Positions 20,807 to 32,507 of a stretch of DNA of 64,000 nucleotides are shown here, in pieces; the stretch's first letter is position 1, and the number at the start of each line of letters is the position of its first letter. The DNA is from Setomelanomma holmii (taxonomy: Eukaryota > Ascomycota > Dothideomycetes > Pleosporales > Phaeosphaeriaceae), in assembly GCA_010015745.1 (NCBI GenBank), contig ML978262.1:40341-104340 (forward strand), read 5' to 3'. The translations under genes were made by a program, and so were the position numbers. The notes below the pieces were generated by a model. The model had not been told where the DNA came from and did no database searches. It was given only the letters and a program-made list of their open reading frames with translations.

Positions 20807-22620
20807 ATGTCCACATCAAGCTGGCAAGACATCGCTAAACAAAAGCGCGACTCCATTTTCGCCGCTATACCGTCTGATTGGAAGATTCAAGATCCACCAT
20901 CTGTCTCTTCACAGCCCGATGTGACCACATACATCGAGCAATTTTTGTCCAAAGAAGAGCTGTACATCACAGCATCCAGCGCCGACCAGATCGCATCAAG
21001 AGTAGGATCGGGAGAATGGACAGCCGAAACTGTTACACGCGCATTCTGCCATCGCGCAGCACTCGCACATCAACTCCTGCATTGCTTGCACGAGATCTTC
21101 TTCGATGCTGCGATTGAAGACGCGAAGGCATTGGACAAGTACTTTGCTGAGCACAAGCGAACGAAAGGACTGTTACATGGTGTGCCAATCTCGCTCAAAG
21201 ATCAGTTCCATGTCAAAGGTGTTGAAACGAGCATGGGGTACGTTGGCTGGATTGGGACGTTCGAGGGAAAGAAGGGCACCGGGAAAGAAAAGGTGTACGA
21301 GAGCGAGATGGTGACGACGTTGAGAAATGCTGGAGCTGTGTTGTATTGCAAGACGAGTGTGCCACATACTCTTATGAGTGGAGAGACGGTCAACAACATC
21401 ATCGGTTACACGCTCAATCCGAAGAACAGGCGATTGACCGCTGGTGGAAGTTCAGGTGGAGAAGGCGCTCTCATCGGTATTCGAGGCTGTATGTCTTCCA
21501 CTTTTCTCGTTTGAAGATTATCCTAACCCATTTCGCAGCACCACTTGGCCTCGGAACTGACATTGGCGGCTCCATCCGCATTCCTGCAGCCTTCAATGGT
21601 TTGTACGGTCTGCGTCCGTCAACAGGCCGTCTGCCGTACCACGGCATGGCGAACTCGATGGATGGCCAGAACAGTATTCTGTCAGTGGTTGGCCCGCTTG
21701 CAACAAATGCCGCATCTTTGCGCCTCATCACCCAAGCGTTTCTTGACCAAAAGCCGTGGCTGGTAGATCCTATGGTGCATGAAATACCATGGCGGTATGA
21801 GCACGAGAACTCGATCAACGAGAACATCCACGATGGTCGAGGAATGGAGAAGCGTGGCGGAAAATTATCCTTCGGCGTGCTGAAGATAGACGGTGTTGTG
21901 AACCCAATGCCTCCAGTGCGTCGCGCAGTGGAAACTCTCGTAGCAGCGCTGGAGAAAGCAGGACACGAAGTCATCGAATGGACGCCACCTTCTCATAAGA
22001 CTCTCACTGATGCAGGCTTCAAATCGTGGATCTTCGACGCCGGTAACGATGTCAAAGGTGCTTTCGCACTCTCCGGAGAACCGATGGCGGATCAAGTCAA
22101 GTTCTACGAGACATTAGATACCGAGTTCAAGGCTTCTGAGATTGCAGCTACGAACGTTGAGCTACGGACGCTCAAGAAGGAGCATATGGATTATTGGAAT
22201 AGCACAAAAGATAAGACGAGCACTGGACGGCCTGTAGATGGTGTCATATGCCCGTTAGCACCGTTCCCAGCGGCGCGGCCAGGGAAGTATACTTACTATG
22301 GCTATTCGACGTGGGTGAACGTCCTCGACTACACGAGCGTTGTGGTGCCGGTCACGAATGTCGATAAGGCGGTTGATGTGCGAGATGAGGGTTACGAGGC
22401 GCTCAGCGATCAGGATAAGCAGATACAAGGTGACTGTGAGTACCACCAATATATCCAACGAGAAGCAGGCTTGGAAATAATGGCAACTGACATGGTTTTA
22501 GACGATCCAGAGGTTTACGACGGCTCGCATGTCAGCCTGCAGATTGTTGGAAGAAGATTACAGGAGGAGAAGATGCTGGCGGTTGCGGAGTATGTCGAGA
22601 AGTTGTTGAGCAAACAGTAG
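20807..22620 (+). CDS. Amidase (acetamidase-type, amidase signature family)
   Basis: Three exons (20807-21488, 21539-22435, 22502-22620) encode 565 residues; both introns have GT-AG ends and keep frame. The amidase signature Ser-cisSer-Lys triad is complete: Lys near residue 131 in PISLKDQF, cis-Ser near 215 in AGGSSGGEGALIG, and nucleophile Ser near 239 in GTDIGGSIR. The 24-residue spacing between the two Ser is normal. The enzyme should hydrolyse simple amides to the acid and ammonia, as the fungal acetamidase AmdS group does; the true substrate is unknown. No signal peptide is seen, so it is likely cytosolic. The ATG at 20807 was chosen; upstream sequence in frame has no ATG near the domain. 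Confidence 0.92.
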
Positions 22621-22741
22621 TAGAAAGAAACGGCTAGAGTGATGCAAGACTTGTTGGATACTAAGAATCAACAAGCATGGTTATTGGATGTTATCGTAGA
22701 TCTATGGCCGTGCAAGCTTCCACAATCTTGTGATTTTATAT

Positions 22742-23968
22742 CTAAGGTATATATCGGAACTTCACAGTGCTAAAGTTCAGTGCCAATATGCTTTCGACGG
22801 TTTCCTGCTGCTGATAGTTCATATCCTGCGGGCAGATGACCTCAAACGTCACCCAGACTGCCCCGTAATCATCACCCGCTCGAAATAAGGAAAAGGAAGG
22901 TGGTGGCTCCAAGCATTTCGCCCATGTTGGATCCTCCTGAATGCTGGCGCGATGGTCGCTCTTGACGGACCGTTTCATTTCAGCCACAATGAATCCATGC
23001 TTCCCCACTCTGAACATGTGCAATGGATTTGTCATACCCACACCAGACAGTTCGCATTTTCGCCCACTACAGGTCTGGTAACTCCGCGTCCAGCCGCAAA
23101 AGGCTTCGCACAGAGTTATGGTCATAAGATAGCACTCGCTCATGCTGACTACGTGGAATGGTGGTTTCGTCTAAATCCATTAGTATGACTGTGTTCTTCG
23201 ACCACGCGAAATATCCTCACCACAAGGATTCTGAATATGACATCACTCTTGAGGTCCATCGTCTGGTTTCCCAAGCCAATACATCTGATCATATAGCCAG
23301 AAGGAGTGCCATCAGCGATTTCGAGCTCAACTTCCTCCTCTACTATGACTGGTTCGCTAGTAGAGCTTGTTTGTATATACCGGAGAACGATAAGACTCTT
23401 TGCAGCCCGCTGGCATGGCCTCTTGAAATCGTGATCAAGATCGAACACATGAGCTTCACATTTGAGGGTTTTTCGGGGACAATTAACATTCCTACATCGT
23501 CCACATTAGCCTACAGTCGTCATGCTTGTCGCATACGTACTGGAGCCATGAGTCTCCACCTCGTGTTTCATTATACTCATTGGTCAATATGACTGGAGCA
23601 GTGTATACATGTAAGACCACCTGCCCATACATGATATATCGCCGCCTCTCATCATCAAACGTTGCAGGTAGTTCTTGGGTGGACGAAGCATCATCGAAGT
23701 ATCCTGAATCGCATCTTACAGCGTCTCGAGTAGACATTGGCCTCTGCAGGTTGTGACTCTGCACGCTTTCGACATGGGCAAGGGACAGTTGGTCAGGTTC
23801 TTCCATTTCCAGCTCCTCGATCGGATCGTTATCAGCCTGGATCGCTTGGTGCATCATCTCCTGGATATCTCCCTGGACACGAAGATCCGTCATCCAGTCC
23901 GAGATCTCAATCCTAAGATCGGCATCTATTTCAGTGACGCCGTCTTGCAAAATCCCTTCCTCGATCAA
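22742..23968 (-). pseudogene. Hypothetical fungal protein, broken by stops and frameshifts
   Basis: Three minus-strand frames (23968-23492, 23448-23149, 23143-22742) read as successive parts of one protein. The first includes EEGILQDGVTEIDADLRIEI and RYIMYGQVVLHVYTAPV, the second DGTPSGYMIRCIGLG, the third FSLFRAGDDYGAVWVTFEV. Breaks between them lack acceptable splice signals and fit lost bases or stops. Just upstream of 23968 another frame reads AEIKAKLDSIHDDVRSG, likely an earlier part of the same protein. The first segment resembles N-terminal regions of large fungal STAND/NACHT-type proteins, but that is only an impression. No function is assigned. Confidence 0.45.
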
Positions 23969-24445
23969 GCCGTCCAGACCTCACATCGTCGTGAATTGAA
24001 TCCAGTTTTGCCTTGATCTCGGCCAGGGCGGAACCATGAGTCTCAGTGTTCACTTCAATTCCATTGTTAGGTCTATACAGCAGTGACTACACAGGAGATG
24101 TTCATCGATAGGTCACTTCTTCCATCAGGCTCTCGAAGTTGTGCCGAAGCGACATCAGCGATTTTGGAAGTGCTGCCAGACTTAAGAGCCAAATTCTCAT
24201 CCCTAGCAGTACCCCGGAAGCCCTCCGCTTGCCATGTACCTAATCTGCGTATATTGCTCCTGTGGGGCCAAGCACCTTACCCGAGAGCTTGTCTCGACGT
24301 ATGCAGCAAATGCCGATGTCGCGACAATTGTCGAAACTCTTCACGATCAGGACGAATCTGAGAATACGTGAATGAGCGATGTATCATGAATCTATCCACT
24401 GTTTGCAATCTCTGTCAACTCCGTAACACCATGCCCACAATCCAA
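23969..24445. other. Gap with a possible decayed 5' end
   Basis: The minus strand near 24000-24060 still shows a coding-like stretch (AEIKAKLDSIHDDVRSG) that probably belongs to the broken gene ending at 22742. The rest holds no recognisable feature. Confidence 0.35.
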
Positions 24446-25673
24446 TCAATGTATGAGTTCTACACCACCAGGAAGTTGCTCCAACCACTCTGTGCCACTC
24501 TTACCAATGTCTTCAACAACTTGCTGCGCCTTCTTACACTTCTTCGAATCCGCAGCAGACTGGATCTTGAGAACTTGGCAATTGGCGTTCACGCACTTGC
24601 CACTGGGCAGCGCATCCATGACCTTCTGCAGAGAGTCGTCCTTCCATCCAAAGAGGTAGTCGCCGTGTTGACCATAGCCCGTTTTTTCGTCGCGGTCAGC
24701 ATCGCTTCTCTGGGGGCATGACACGATACTTACCTATCACCGAAGCTGTACACGAACGGCTGCTTGCCATTCCCATACTAAGCAGTATTATTGTACCGTC
24801 CAGTATCCCACATGATCTCATACATGACCTGCGAAATAGCAACAGGATGCGTGCTCGGGCAATTTGGAGTTCCAAGCCCACCACTGTTAGAGTACGCAAC
24901 GTGACTCTAGCGATCGGGCGAATCAAGGTCCTTTCCATTCCAACATGAAAGAAAAATGACCGTCGCTCGGATACCATTGGAGCAATACTTGGTCGGCAGC
25001 TCAGCAGTATCCTTCGAGTCGCATGGTGCAAAGCCCTCGCCGTTTCCAAGACAGCGATGACAGATAGATGCCCGATTGGCTTTCTTGGACATGGGGTCGC
25101 CAGCGATCATACGCAAGCCAGGCTTGAAGGCAGTCATTTTGTTGTTCTTCGCGGGATATGGCATGTAGTAGACAGTCATTCCTCCATCTTGCTAGACCAG
25201 CATTGGTCATTTGGGGAACGCGCTGGAATATTCCGTTCTCGGGGGACTTGAATTAGAGAGAGGCAGTCCAGTAGTTGCTGAAGTCCTCCGAGTAGGTGCA
25301 AGTTGTGCACGTGGATAAGGATGATGGGTCATACTTGGCTGGCTCCATCTGGTGAGGCTAGTGGAAGTCCTCAGATTGAGGCAGGAAGTCTGACCGTAAG
25401 GTTGAAAGAGTTTCCAGCGATGATCTGGTGGGTGTGAGGTGCTGGATTCTGCCCGGGCGTGACGAGGGGATCGGCTCGCTCGACGGTGAGTTGCGAGCAA
25501 GCAAAGCGAAGCATGTTCTGTGCGGACACAGCCTGGCCCAAAGCTGCCCCAGCGGCGAGTGTTGTGAGAATCACGATGAAGAACTTGGTTTGATTGTTGG
25601 AGTCGAGTTTCAACAGGTCGAGGTGCCAACGAGCAACATGCAAGTATCCGTTCTTATGCAAAAGGCTCGGCAT
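24446..25673 (-). pseudogene. DUF1996 secreted protein, broken
   Basis: The order of motifs is that of fungal secreted DUF1996 proteins. There is a hydrophobic leader (TKFFIVILTTLAAGAALG), then LRFACSQLTVERADPLV, PHTHQIIAGNSFN, STCTTCTYSEDFSNYWTASL, YYMPYPAKNNKMTAFKPGLR and SNGIRATVIFLSCWNGKDLD, and a C-terminal GYGQHGDYLFGWKDDSLQ. The frame is interrupted by a TAA after NYWTASL, a frameshift near 25150, a TAG in place of an expected Gln after SPDR (24916 region), another TAG after NNTA, and a last intron whose expected acceptor AG is gone. Several lesions fit C-to-T change at CpA. DUF1996 function is unknown; members are secreted, sometimes with WSC domains, which are not seen here. Confidence 0.75.
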
Positions 25674-26666
25674 TGCGCGTCTTGTGGTGTCAAAGGCTCA
25701 ATCAAGGTGCGGTGTGGGGTCAAAAGTACGGTTCAATGGTGTTGCTCGCGACTTGATGGTCAATTTCGAGGGTCGCGGTGATTTGCTGTCTTCTGTGTTC
25801 GGCGATTGAAGATTGAGTGCCAGAGGTAACACCCGGCAACATTCGCCACGTGCTAGATTGTGAGGCAACTCGCTTCGATGACAGAGTTGAAGAGTCTCGT
25901 GTAACCTACCCTGCTAGATAGAGGCATACCGGGTGTACGTGGGCCATAAGCTGCGAGCTCGATCGGCAGTCCCGATGGAGCCGCGTCGAAATACACATTG
26001 CGAACAGTATGGTGCCCACTGCAACAGACATCTTAGTCTCTCTGTGCTCGAACTCTCGGTCTCGAGCCTCTTCGGATCCTTTTGCTGAAGATGTGGTCGA
26101 TGGTCTTCCTCTTTCACGTGACCGTGGAGGCAAGGACATTTCGGCCTCGCCACTATGGATAGCTGGTCGACACAGCTGCAACCCCACCTTAGACCGCCGT
26201 CGTTGACCAAAGCGCAAACCTGAGAACTCTGACAACATGTCGCAGTTCGAGACAGAAGCTTCTGTGCCCGTGTGTGGCTTGAGTGGACAGAGAGCCGGGG
26301 GTGCGAATGCCTCTGCAACCACACCACTAAATGTCTTTGCGAGTGAATGCGAATATATCAGTAGTTACTGAAGGGACCAAAGCTGCTTGCATATCAGCAG
26401 GTCAAAATAGACCTTTTGCTATTATGTTACTCACTTCAATGGTGCCTGCCCGACCAGGCACAATTGTGCCATCCAGACAACAATATGACCTCACCTACAG
26501 CCGCGACTTCCAAAATTCCATGATGGCTTCTTCGCAGCAGTTCCCACCAACGACGAAGCAGTAACCGCATGCTACATCACTCTCGCTACTCCTCTTCGTC
26601 TCGTAAGCAACACCTTAACCGTCGTGTATCGATCAGCGTACGAATACCTCAACAGCAGCCCCTCTA
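25674..26666. other. Gap of about 1 kb
   Basis: Two overlapping minus-strand frames (26327-25914 and 26322-25906) are open for about 137 codons each, but neither resembles a family. The smaller part MSVAVGTILFAMCIS is hydrophobic. No splice set supports either, so no gene is called. The right part is the upstream region of the next gene. Confidence 0.35.
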
Positions 26667-27806
26667 GTGACAGGGAACATGACAGCACCGCCTATCAAGA
26701 ACATATCATCCGCAACAAGCGGTAAGCATGAGACTGCTAAGCATTGGCTGCAGCGATGCCTCCGCAAACAACCTTCCGTCCAGCCGACCGACCATACGGG
26801 AAGCGGTGGATTGCGCGACCGCCAGTATGTCCAGCGGCCTCAAACAGCGCCCTCTATCGGCACTGCGATAGATGCCTTCACTGCTCCGGCCATGCTAGCG
26901 GTTCCGACAGATCCCATCAACATACAAACACCAGTGTGTAGCGTCTCCCTCCAGCGGTCAGACTCTGGCGTCGTCCGAGACGTCAACGCGTGGCTCGATG
27001 CAAGCATGAGTACGCCTTCACCTCCGCTCATGGCTGGGCTCACTTATTGGAGAACAACTACCGATCCCAACGCAAAAGATTCTATAGGCATGCAACATGC
27101 TATCCCGATTGCGCGGAGACCGGATATCGTTCGGCCAGCCACGTCCCAAGCTCGGCAAGTGAAGCCAGGTCGCACGCGAGGGAAGAAAATTGTTGTTCGA
27201 ATGCCTTCGCTAGCACACAACAAATTGGAGTACAACACGGCTCGGAAGCAGATCAACCGGCGCTCCAAGTCAGTACCCGTCTTCGCCATACCATACGAAG
27301 AGACGCAGCCAGGTGCCCCACCCGCGCTCATGACACAATCCCGATCATTCCTCAGCTCTACAACGCGCGAGATCGCCGAGGCCGGTAGCAAACACAGTAG
27401 TGGGCAGTCAAGCGACGTACCCTTGTTGGAGCGGTCGCAATCTCGATTCGACAGCCAAGGCAGTTCGAGTTTGAGGACAAGTGATGGATCGGGGAGCATC
27501 GAGCAACGTATGCACGCATTCTTTTTGCGGAGCTCAAAGAGCGGGGACAGTACGCGATCGTCTGGTGCAGCTGCCCGAGTCACCCGAGAGAATTCCATGG
27601 GCGAGATGTCCGAGGCGCCAACTTACTCCTCTGGCCAGATACCACCGTCCTATCATTCCCGACCAGCCTCAGTGCTCACTACCTCCTCTTTCGGATGCAT
27701 CGATGGCATGAACGATGAACAGCGACAGATCAGCCAGCACCGAGCGGCTCTTCAGCGTTCGATGAAGGGGAAGATCAAAAGATTTGCGCAGAACTTTACC
27801 ACCTGA
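26667..27806 (+). CDS. Hypothetical disordered protein with basic C-terminus
   Basis: A 379-residue open frame rich in Ser, Thr, Arg and Gln. It has low predicted order over most of its length, several RxxS-type sites (RRSKSVP, RSQSRF, RSSKSG) and a conserved-looking basic helix at the end (QRSMKGKIKRFAQNF). No enzymatic domain or membrane segment is visible. The composition is coherent over the whole frame, and the other frames are full of stops or are shadows, which supports real coding. A GTAAGC near 26722 could be a donor, but the nearest acceptor would make an intron of under 45 nt. Ser-rich fungal proteins of this kind are often kinase targets; that is a guess. The family is not recognised. 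Confidence 0.65.
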   Translation: MTGNMTAPPIKNISSATSGKHETAKHWLQRCLRKQPSVQPTDHTGSGGLRDRQYVQRPQTAPSIGTAIDAFTAPAMLAVPTDPINIQTPVCSVSLQRSDSGVVRDVNAWLDASMSTPSPPLMAGLTYWRTTTDPNAKDSIGMQHAIPIARRPDIVRPATSQARQVKPGRTRGKKIVVRMPSLAHNKLEYNTARKQINRRSKSVPVFAIPYEETQPGAPPALMTQSRSFLSSTTREIAEAGSKHSSGQSSDVPLLERSQSRFDSQGSSSLRTSDGSGSIEQRMHAFFLRSSKSGDSTRSSGAAARVTRENSMGEMSEAPTYSSGQIPPSYHSRPASVLTTSSFGCIDGMNDEQRQISQHRAALQRSMKGKIKRFAQNFTT

Positions 27807-28546
27807 GTACCATGTCCGATGCAGGGATGACCGAACTGCGAAGAACAATATTACGCTGAGAACGAGACATGATACTAGATATACGAGACCACGAGATATG
27901 CTGATATAATAGCGCAACCATTTTGCAGAGCATAACTTCGTGGAGGCGAAGGGTGAAAGCCATCGGCCGGAAGATATTGAGCTTCAAGGGGGATCCGTGG
28001 CTACATTTGAGCCACGGGATGATGAGGGGAACATGGGCAAATTAAGAGATGAGCAGGCAGCATCGGATATATGGAAGACACGCTATGGGAAAATAAGCAT
28101 GTATACTCAAGTCAAATGAAGCAGCTATTGGTGCAAATCCGAGGGCAAGGTTGTCAAGACCTGAACATTGTGATGGTGTGATGAAAGAGACGTTGCGCTT
28201 GTGTGACGTGCGGGCCGCGGTCAGCGGAAAGCGTCGCGGCTGCAGCTCGGGCGCTCACCGCCTGCTCTTTCTGATGATTTGGCGATGCACCTCCACCATG
28301 TCCACCTCATGTCATTGGGCCCAACGTGGCATGCACTGTACCACCGCCCATCGCTCCAACGCCCGCAATTGAGCCCCATGGCCGCCTGCTGAAGCCGCTG
28401 CCAGCGCAACGAGACTCACGCGAGCCCTCTGCCCCCCAAATCACGACTCGTTGATCACCAGCGCTTTCTGCAGACGCGCCAGCCAAACAGCGGCCCACAA
28501 GGACATCTAACACACACGCAGCTCAGCCGTACGGCCAAAAGTAAGC
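27807..28546. other. Upstream region of the tco89 gene
   Basis: About 740 bases of non-coding sequence between two plus-strand genes. It becomes C-rich just before the tco89 start (28380-28540), as in many fungal promoters. No other feature is named. Confidence 0.45.
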
Positions 28547-30280
28547 ATGGCTTCTGCCGACGATGCTCATTCGCGGCCCAAACGGCCCACCGCCATGCAA
28601 AGACAGTCGTCCTCGCAGTCGCACATTTCGCAGTCGCCGTCCGAGAGCCATCAGAAATCCGCCCACCATAAAGCCCAGCGCCATCATGTCGTCGGCCAGC
28701 GCGTGCAGAGGAACGCATCCTTTGGCAAGAATCTGAACAAGCTCAACAAGGCGGCCCAACAAGTGCAGCAGGCCCAACACGCGGCAGAGAAAGAGGCGCG
28801 ACATCACCGACGCTCGCAGTCTGGGAACTCGGTCTCCGCTCCCAGCAGCCCCCGCCCAAGCTTCAAGCGCAATGCCTCGTCAGGCGGCATTGTGAGAGCA
28901 ACTAACCAGGCAAACACACAGGCTCATCTGCGCAAGAACCACTCCAGCGGGCATCTTGTAGGAAAGGGCCAGGTAAAGCACGCGCTCAAGTCATCTCGAA
29001 GCGAGGTAGCACCACCAAAGAAGTCACTCGCGCATCCGCGGTCGCGACAGGCCTCGCCAGAAGCCCACCCAAGTGTGCACTTTGACGTAGGTGACGAGGA
29101 AGAGGTTGGTGACGACGGCTGGACAGAGGAGAGCGCCTCGCAGTCGCCCACAACCACGCGTTCAAATACACGTTCCAACTCAGTCATCCTGGACGCGCAG
29201 CACAAGTTGGCAGAGAGGAACATGGAGAACAATAGAGGCGAGCTTTCTCAGGCCAGTGCAAATCGTGCGCCGCCTTCAGAAGCAACAAATACATTACCAG
29301 ACCGCTCGCGCGCTGCACCCTCGAAGAATGGAGGAAGCGCACACCACTCACGTCCTCCTGACGCGGACATGATCACCTCACGTCTCCTCCAGCGCAGCGC
29401 CTCTCACACCGTCCCACCCCAAACCACGTCCATTGCTGCTTCTGTTGGCACTTCCGAACGCAACCCTACACTGCTGAGCTATAGCGCTGGGTCCACTTTG
29501 GTAGACACTCCAGGGAAGGACTTGGTGTCGCGCTTCATGGACGGAGACGGATCAGCGGGCACGCCTCACGACGGCGCATACATGGCTTCGAGCAAGTCGT
29601 CGAAGTCAGAGGGCGGTGAGCTCAGTCAGAGCAAGCGAAACAAGTCGATGCCCAACGTCGGCGGAGCAGAAACACCAAATCGAACACCATCTCGCTCAGG
29701 CGCAACGACACCATCCAACTTGCCGCCTTCGCGCACTCAGCAGAAACTCATGCTGCAGCGCGCCTCGTCCAATATTGAGCCACAGAAACTGGTACCGGTC
29801 ACCTTGCCCCGGACTGGAGGTCCAACATTTCTTCAATCTGGCATTCACTACAATGCGAATGGTGAAGGACGCCTCGACCCGCGCTTGCAACAGCAGTTCA
29901 ACCACGTCTCTGTCGAGTACAAAGTCGTGCGACGGTACCGCAACCCGCTCGCGGACTCAGTGTTGCGCATACAGCAAATGCCTGGCATGTCGCGCAAGAC
30001 GCGCATCTCCAAGGCGGCAAGTTCCAATGGGTCTGCGCACGGGTCCAGCAGTCTGAGCACAAGTTTCAACGAGGCGGGGATCGAAACCGATGGGGCAAGC
30101 TCACGGAGGTCTGCACGAGTAGGCTTTGACGGAGGGCACAGTCGCCCCAGGAGTAGGCGCGGTGATGGTGACGTTGAAGGCAGACAGAGTTTTGAGAGCG
30201 ACCACGCTCAGGACCGCAACGAGGCTGATGAGATATGCCGCCGCCTATGGGAGAGCGCCGAGATCATGGAGGCAGATTGA
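28547..30280 (+). CDS. tco89: TORC1 subunit TCO89-like protein
   Basis: A 577-residue intron-free frame. It is dominated by Ser, His and Gln-rich disordered sequence with a short helix (KNLNKLNKAAQQVQQAQHAA) near residues 65-85. Family-diagnostic blocks lie in the second half: QQKLMLQRASSNIEPQK near 400 and LDPRLQQQFNHVSVEYKVVR near 445, continuing through RYRNPLADSVLRI. The C-terminus ends EICRRLWESAEIMEAD. These blocks are typical of fungal TORC1 subunit TCO89 proteins, which belong to the rapamycin-sensitive TOR complex 1 at the vacuole and help adjust growth and stress responses. The many Ser/Thr sites fit regulation by phosphorylation. Length and order agree with filamentous fungal members. 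Confidence 0.85.
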   Translation: MASADDAHSRPKRPTAMQRQSSSQSHISQSPSESHQKSAHHKAQRHHVVGQRVQRNASFGKNLNKLNKAAQQVQQAQHAAEKEARHHRRSQSGNSVSAPSSPRPSFKRNASSGGIVRATNQANTQAHLRKNHSSGHLVGKGQVKHALKSSRSEVAPPKKSLAHPRSRQASPEAHPSVHFDVGDEEEVGDDGWTEESASQSPTTTRSNTRSNSVILDAQHKLAERNMENNRGELSQASANRAPPSEATNTLPDRSRAAPSKNGGSAHHSRPPDADMITSRLLQRSASHTVPPQTTSIAASVGTSERNPTLLSYSAGSTLVDTPGKDLVSRFMDGDGSAGTPHDGAYMASSKSSKSEGGELSQSKRNKSMPNVGGAETPNRTPSRSGATTPSNLPPSRTQQKLMLQRASSNIEPQKLVPVTLPRTGGPTFLQSGIHYNANGEGRLDPRLQQQFNHVSVEYKVVRRYRNPLADSVLRIQQMPGMSRKTRISKAASSNGSAHGSSSLSTSFNEAGIETDGASSRRSARVGFDGGHSRPRSRRGDGDVEGRQSFESDHAQDRNEADEICRRLWESAEIMEAD

Positions 30281-32507
30281 AGTCGAAGTCGTTCAGATCT
30301 TTGTGAAACCGATGAATCGAAACACAGGCGCCAACTCCAGGCGCTTGACAAACATGCTTGGGAACTGTTTGCAGGTACGTGCATCTGCTTCAGGCCCATC
30401 CTCCGCCTTACAAAGGGTATTTGGAAGGGAGACCGCCTGCTCGTCGTCGCAATGTCATTGCGGCGCGAGGCACGGTCGCTACTCCACAAAAGGGGGTTCA
30501 GCCTCGCGATGGTCTCAAGTCCTTGCACGGGGTACAGATACGAGGCGTCGCGACGGACACCAGGCTAGTTCACGATGTGTTGAGCTACGACTGACTCTGC
30601 GCGTTCTAGGACGTGGACGATTAATAAGTTGTGCGCTTTGCGAATTTGGCACAACGGTTGCTTTGGGATTTGGTTGGGGATGGGGCGAGATTGCGCGTTT
30701 TGTAGGCGAAAGCACTCGCTTTACGAGCGATCAGATACCGAGGAGTGTTCTTGAGCGCAAGGCTTGTTGTCATTTGGGGCAAATGGAGGTTTCTGTGCCT
30801 CGATGATGGCGAGGCTGCTCACAGGACTGTGCTGGCGGTTGCGAGAAATGAGGTGCGATAATAAGAGGCTGGGGGCTGGAGTATAGCCAATCATAGCCAC
30901 GCCGCTTGGCTGGAGTAATGGTAATTTTATTTCTTCAGGCCTGCTGTTGGCGTGACCAACATGGTTCGTTTTCGTGTGTCATACATCGTGAGAAGGAAGG
31001 TAATGAGTTTAGTAGGCCAAGAAGCCAATTGCGCCATCCATCTCCCTGTGCTTGCACATTGCCGGTCTGCGAAGGTGGGTGGGGACGAAGGTTGGCCTCG
31101 CAGACTTCAAGTGGACAAAAGCAGCACGTCTTCATGTAAAGGTCATCGTAGTGTGAAGAACTTGACGAGCCAAGAGGTCAACGGCGCGATGCAGGTCGCT
31201 GTTGTTCCTGCATGCTCGCGTGCTACTGTCAGTCCGTCACTGAACCAAGACATGTCACTGGACAATCGACTGCTGTTGACTCTCAACGCCTTCCCCCACA
31301 CATTCTAGACTACCGCAGCGTTGTCCACGCAAGCACGCAAAGTCTTTACAGAATTCTCTACGGATGCCTCTCGGTATTCTACAGTCATGCCCGGCTCTCT
31401 TGCCGATTCTCCATGTTTAGACACCCGCCCGCTCAGTGGCTGCGACTTGTCTCGTCAGACGCCAATGCGCTGCAACGCTGCTTTCGCAGCACCACGTTGT
31501 CGCCCACCCATGGGTCCGAGTCCAAGTCTGCACAACGAGTGGCTCTCGAGAAATGAGGTGCGAGTGCGGCGACAAACGAGGTTCCACGGATACAACGTGG
31601 TGCACGCTGGCGGACTCATTCGCTGGCTCTAGTCACGTTTTGCGCTCGTGCGCGCCCAGAGACGTCGGCAAGGCGTCGCTCAGGTACCAGGCACGGCCGG
31701 CGGCCCCAGGCGCGACGATTCGCTGAGCAGGTTTCATTGTGACCGAGCGCAGGCTGTGACGGTGGAACAACCCGAGTGTGAGAAGGGCTGGGATCAAGTT
31801 TGGTATTGCGTGTATCAGAGTGATGCGCTGCGCTGTCTAGATTGAGTGCATTCCCATGGCTGTCGTGGGGATCTGGATGGATGCGATGATGAAGATGACC
31901 TCATCCACCATCAGCAGCGTTGAATGTTGACCTGGCTGGGTGGGTCCCGGACGGCTACCAAGGCAGGTGCGATGCAGAGATTTGCCGTGCGTGCAGTCGA
32001 TCCCGCTGTGCCTGGCAGGAATCCCGGGCAGGCTCTGAGGACGGCGCTAGCAGCTGGGTCCTGCAGTAGCGCCGTGTCGTGGGCCGAAATTGGCCAGGGT
32101 CTGGGAAATTGCGCCTCATAAGAATGGTAGGAGCCCCCCGGAACCAACCCGCCGTTGTTTCCCTTCCAAAACGCTCGCACGTCCAACCCACACGCTCTTT
32201 AAGCATACACCATTACCCTCAGGCAGAGCCAAGCTCATCACACTCTTTGTTGCATTGTCAACGACAACGCTCTCTCCAAGCCAACGACCATCCATTCACT
32301 ACACAATCATTTCAAACGCGCTCGCGCAATATAAATCACTCTCTTAGCACCCACACGAAACACGAGACCTGTCTCAGACCGTCTCGCGACCTCGACATAC
32401 CTCACTCGCACGTTAAGACTACTCGACTCGACGGTCACTTTTGCGCAATCGCACATCATCACTTCAGTCGCATAACCCAACAACATCACCTCAGCAAGCC
32501 CGACAAC
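30281..32507. other. Long gap of 2.2 kb
   Basis: Several frames up to 226 codons exist on both strands but show no family motif, signal peptide or intron set, and the longest (30126-30806) overlaps the tco89 coding sequence. The stretch 32190-32500, just before the next gene, is CA- and CT-rich and probably its promoter and 5' UTR. Confidence 0.45.

Noticed and set aside
26722..26760. Intron near the start of the 379-residue disordered protein gene
   Set aside because: The donor GTAAGC would pair with an acceptor less than 45 nt away, and the frame is open without it.
30126..30806. 226-codon frame overlapping the end of tco89
   Set aside because: It is a shadow of the tco89 frame for much of its length and has no recognisable motif after that.
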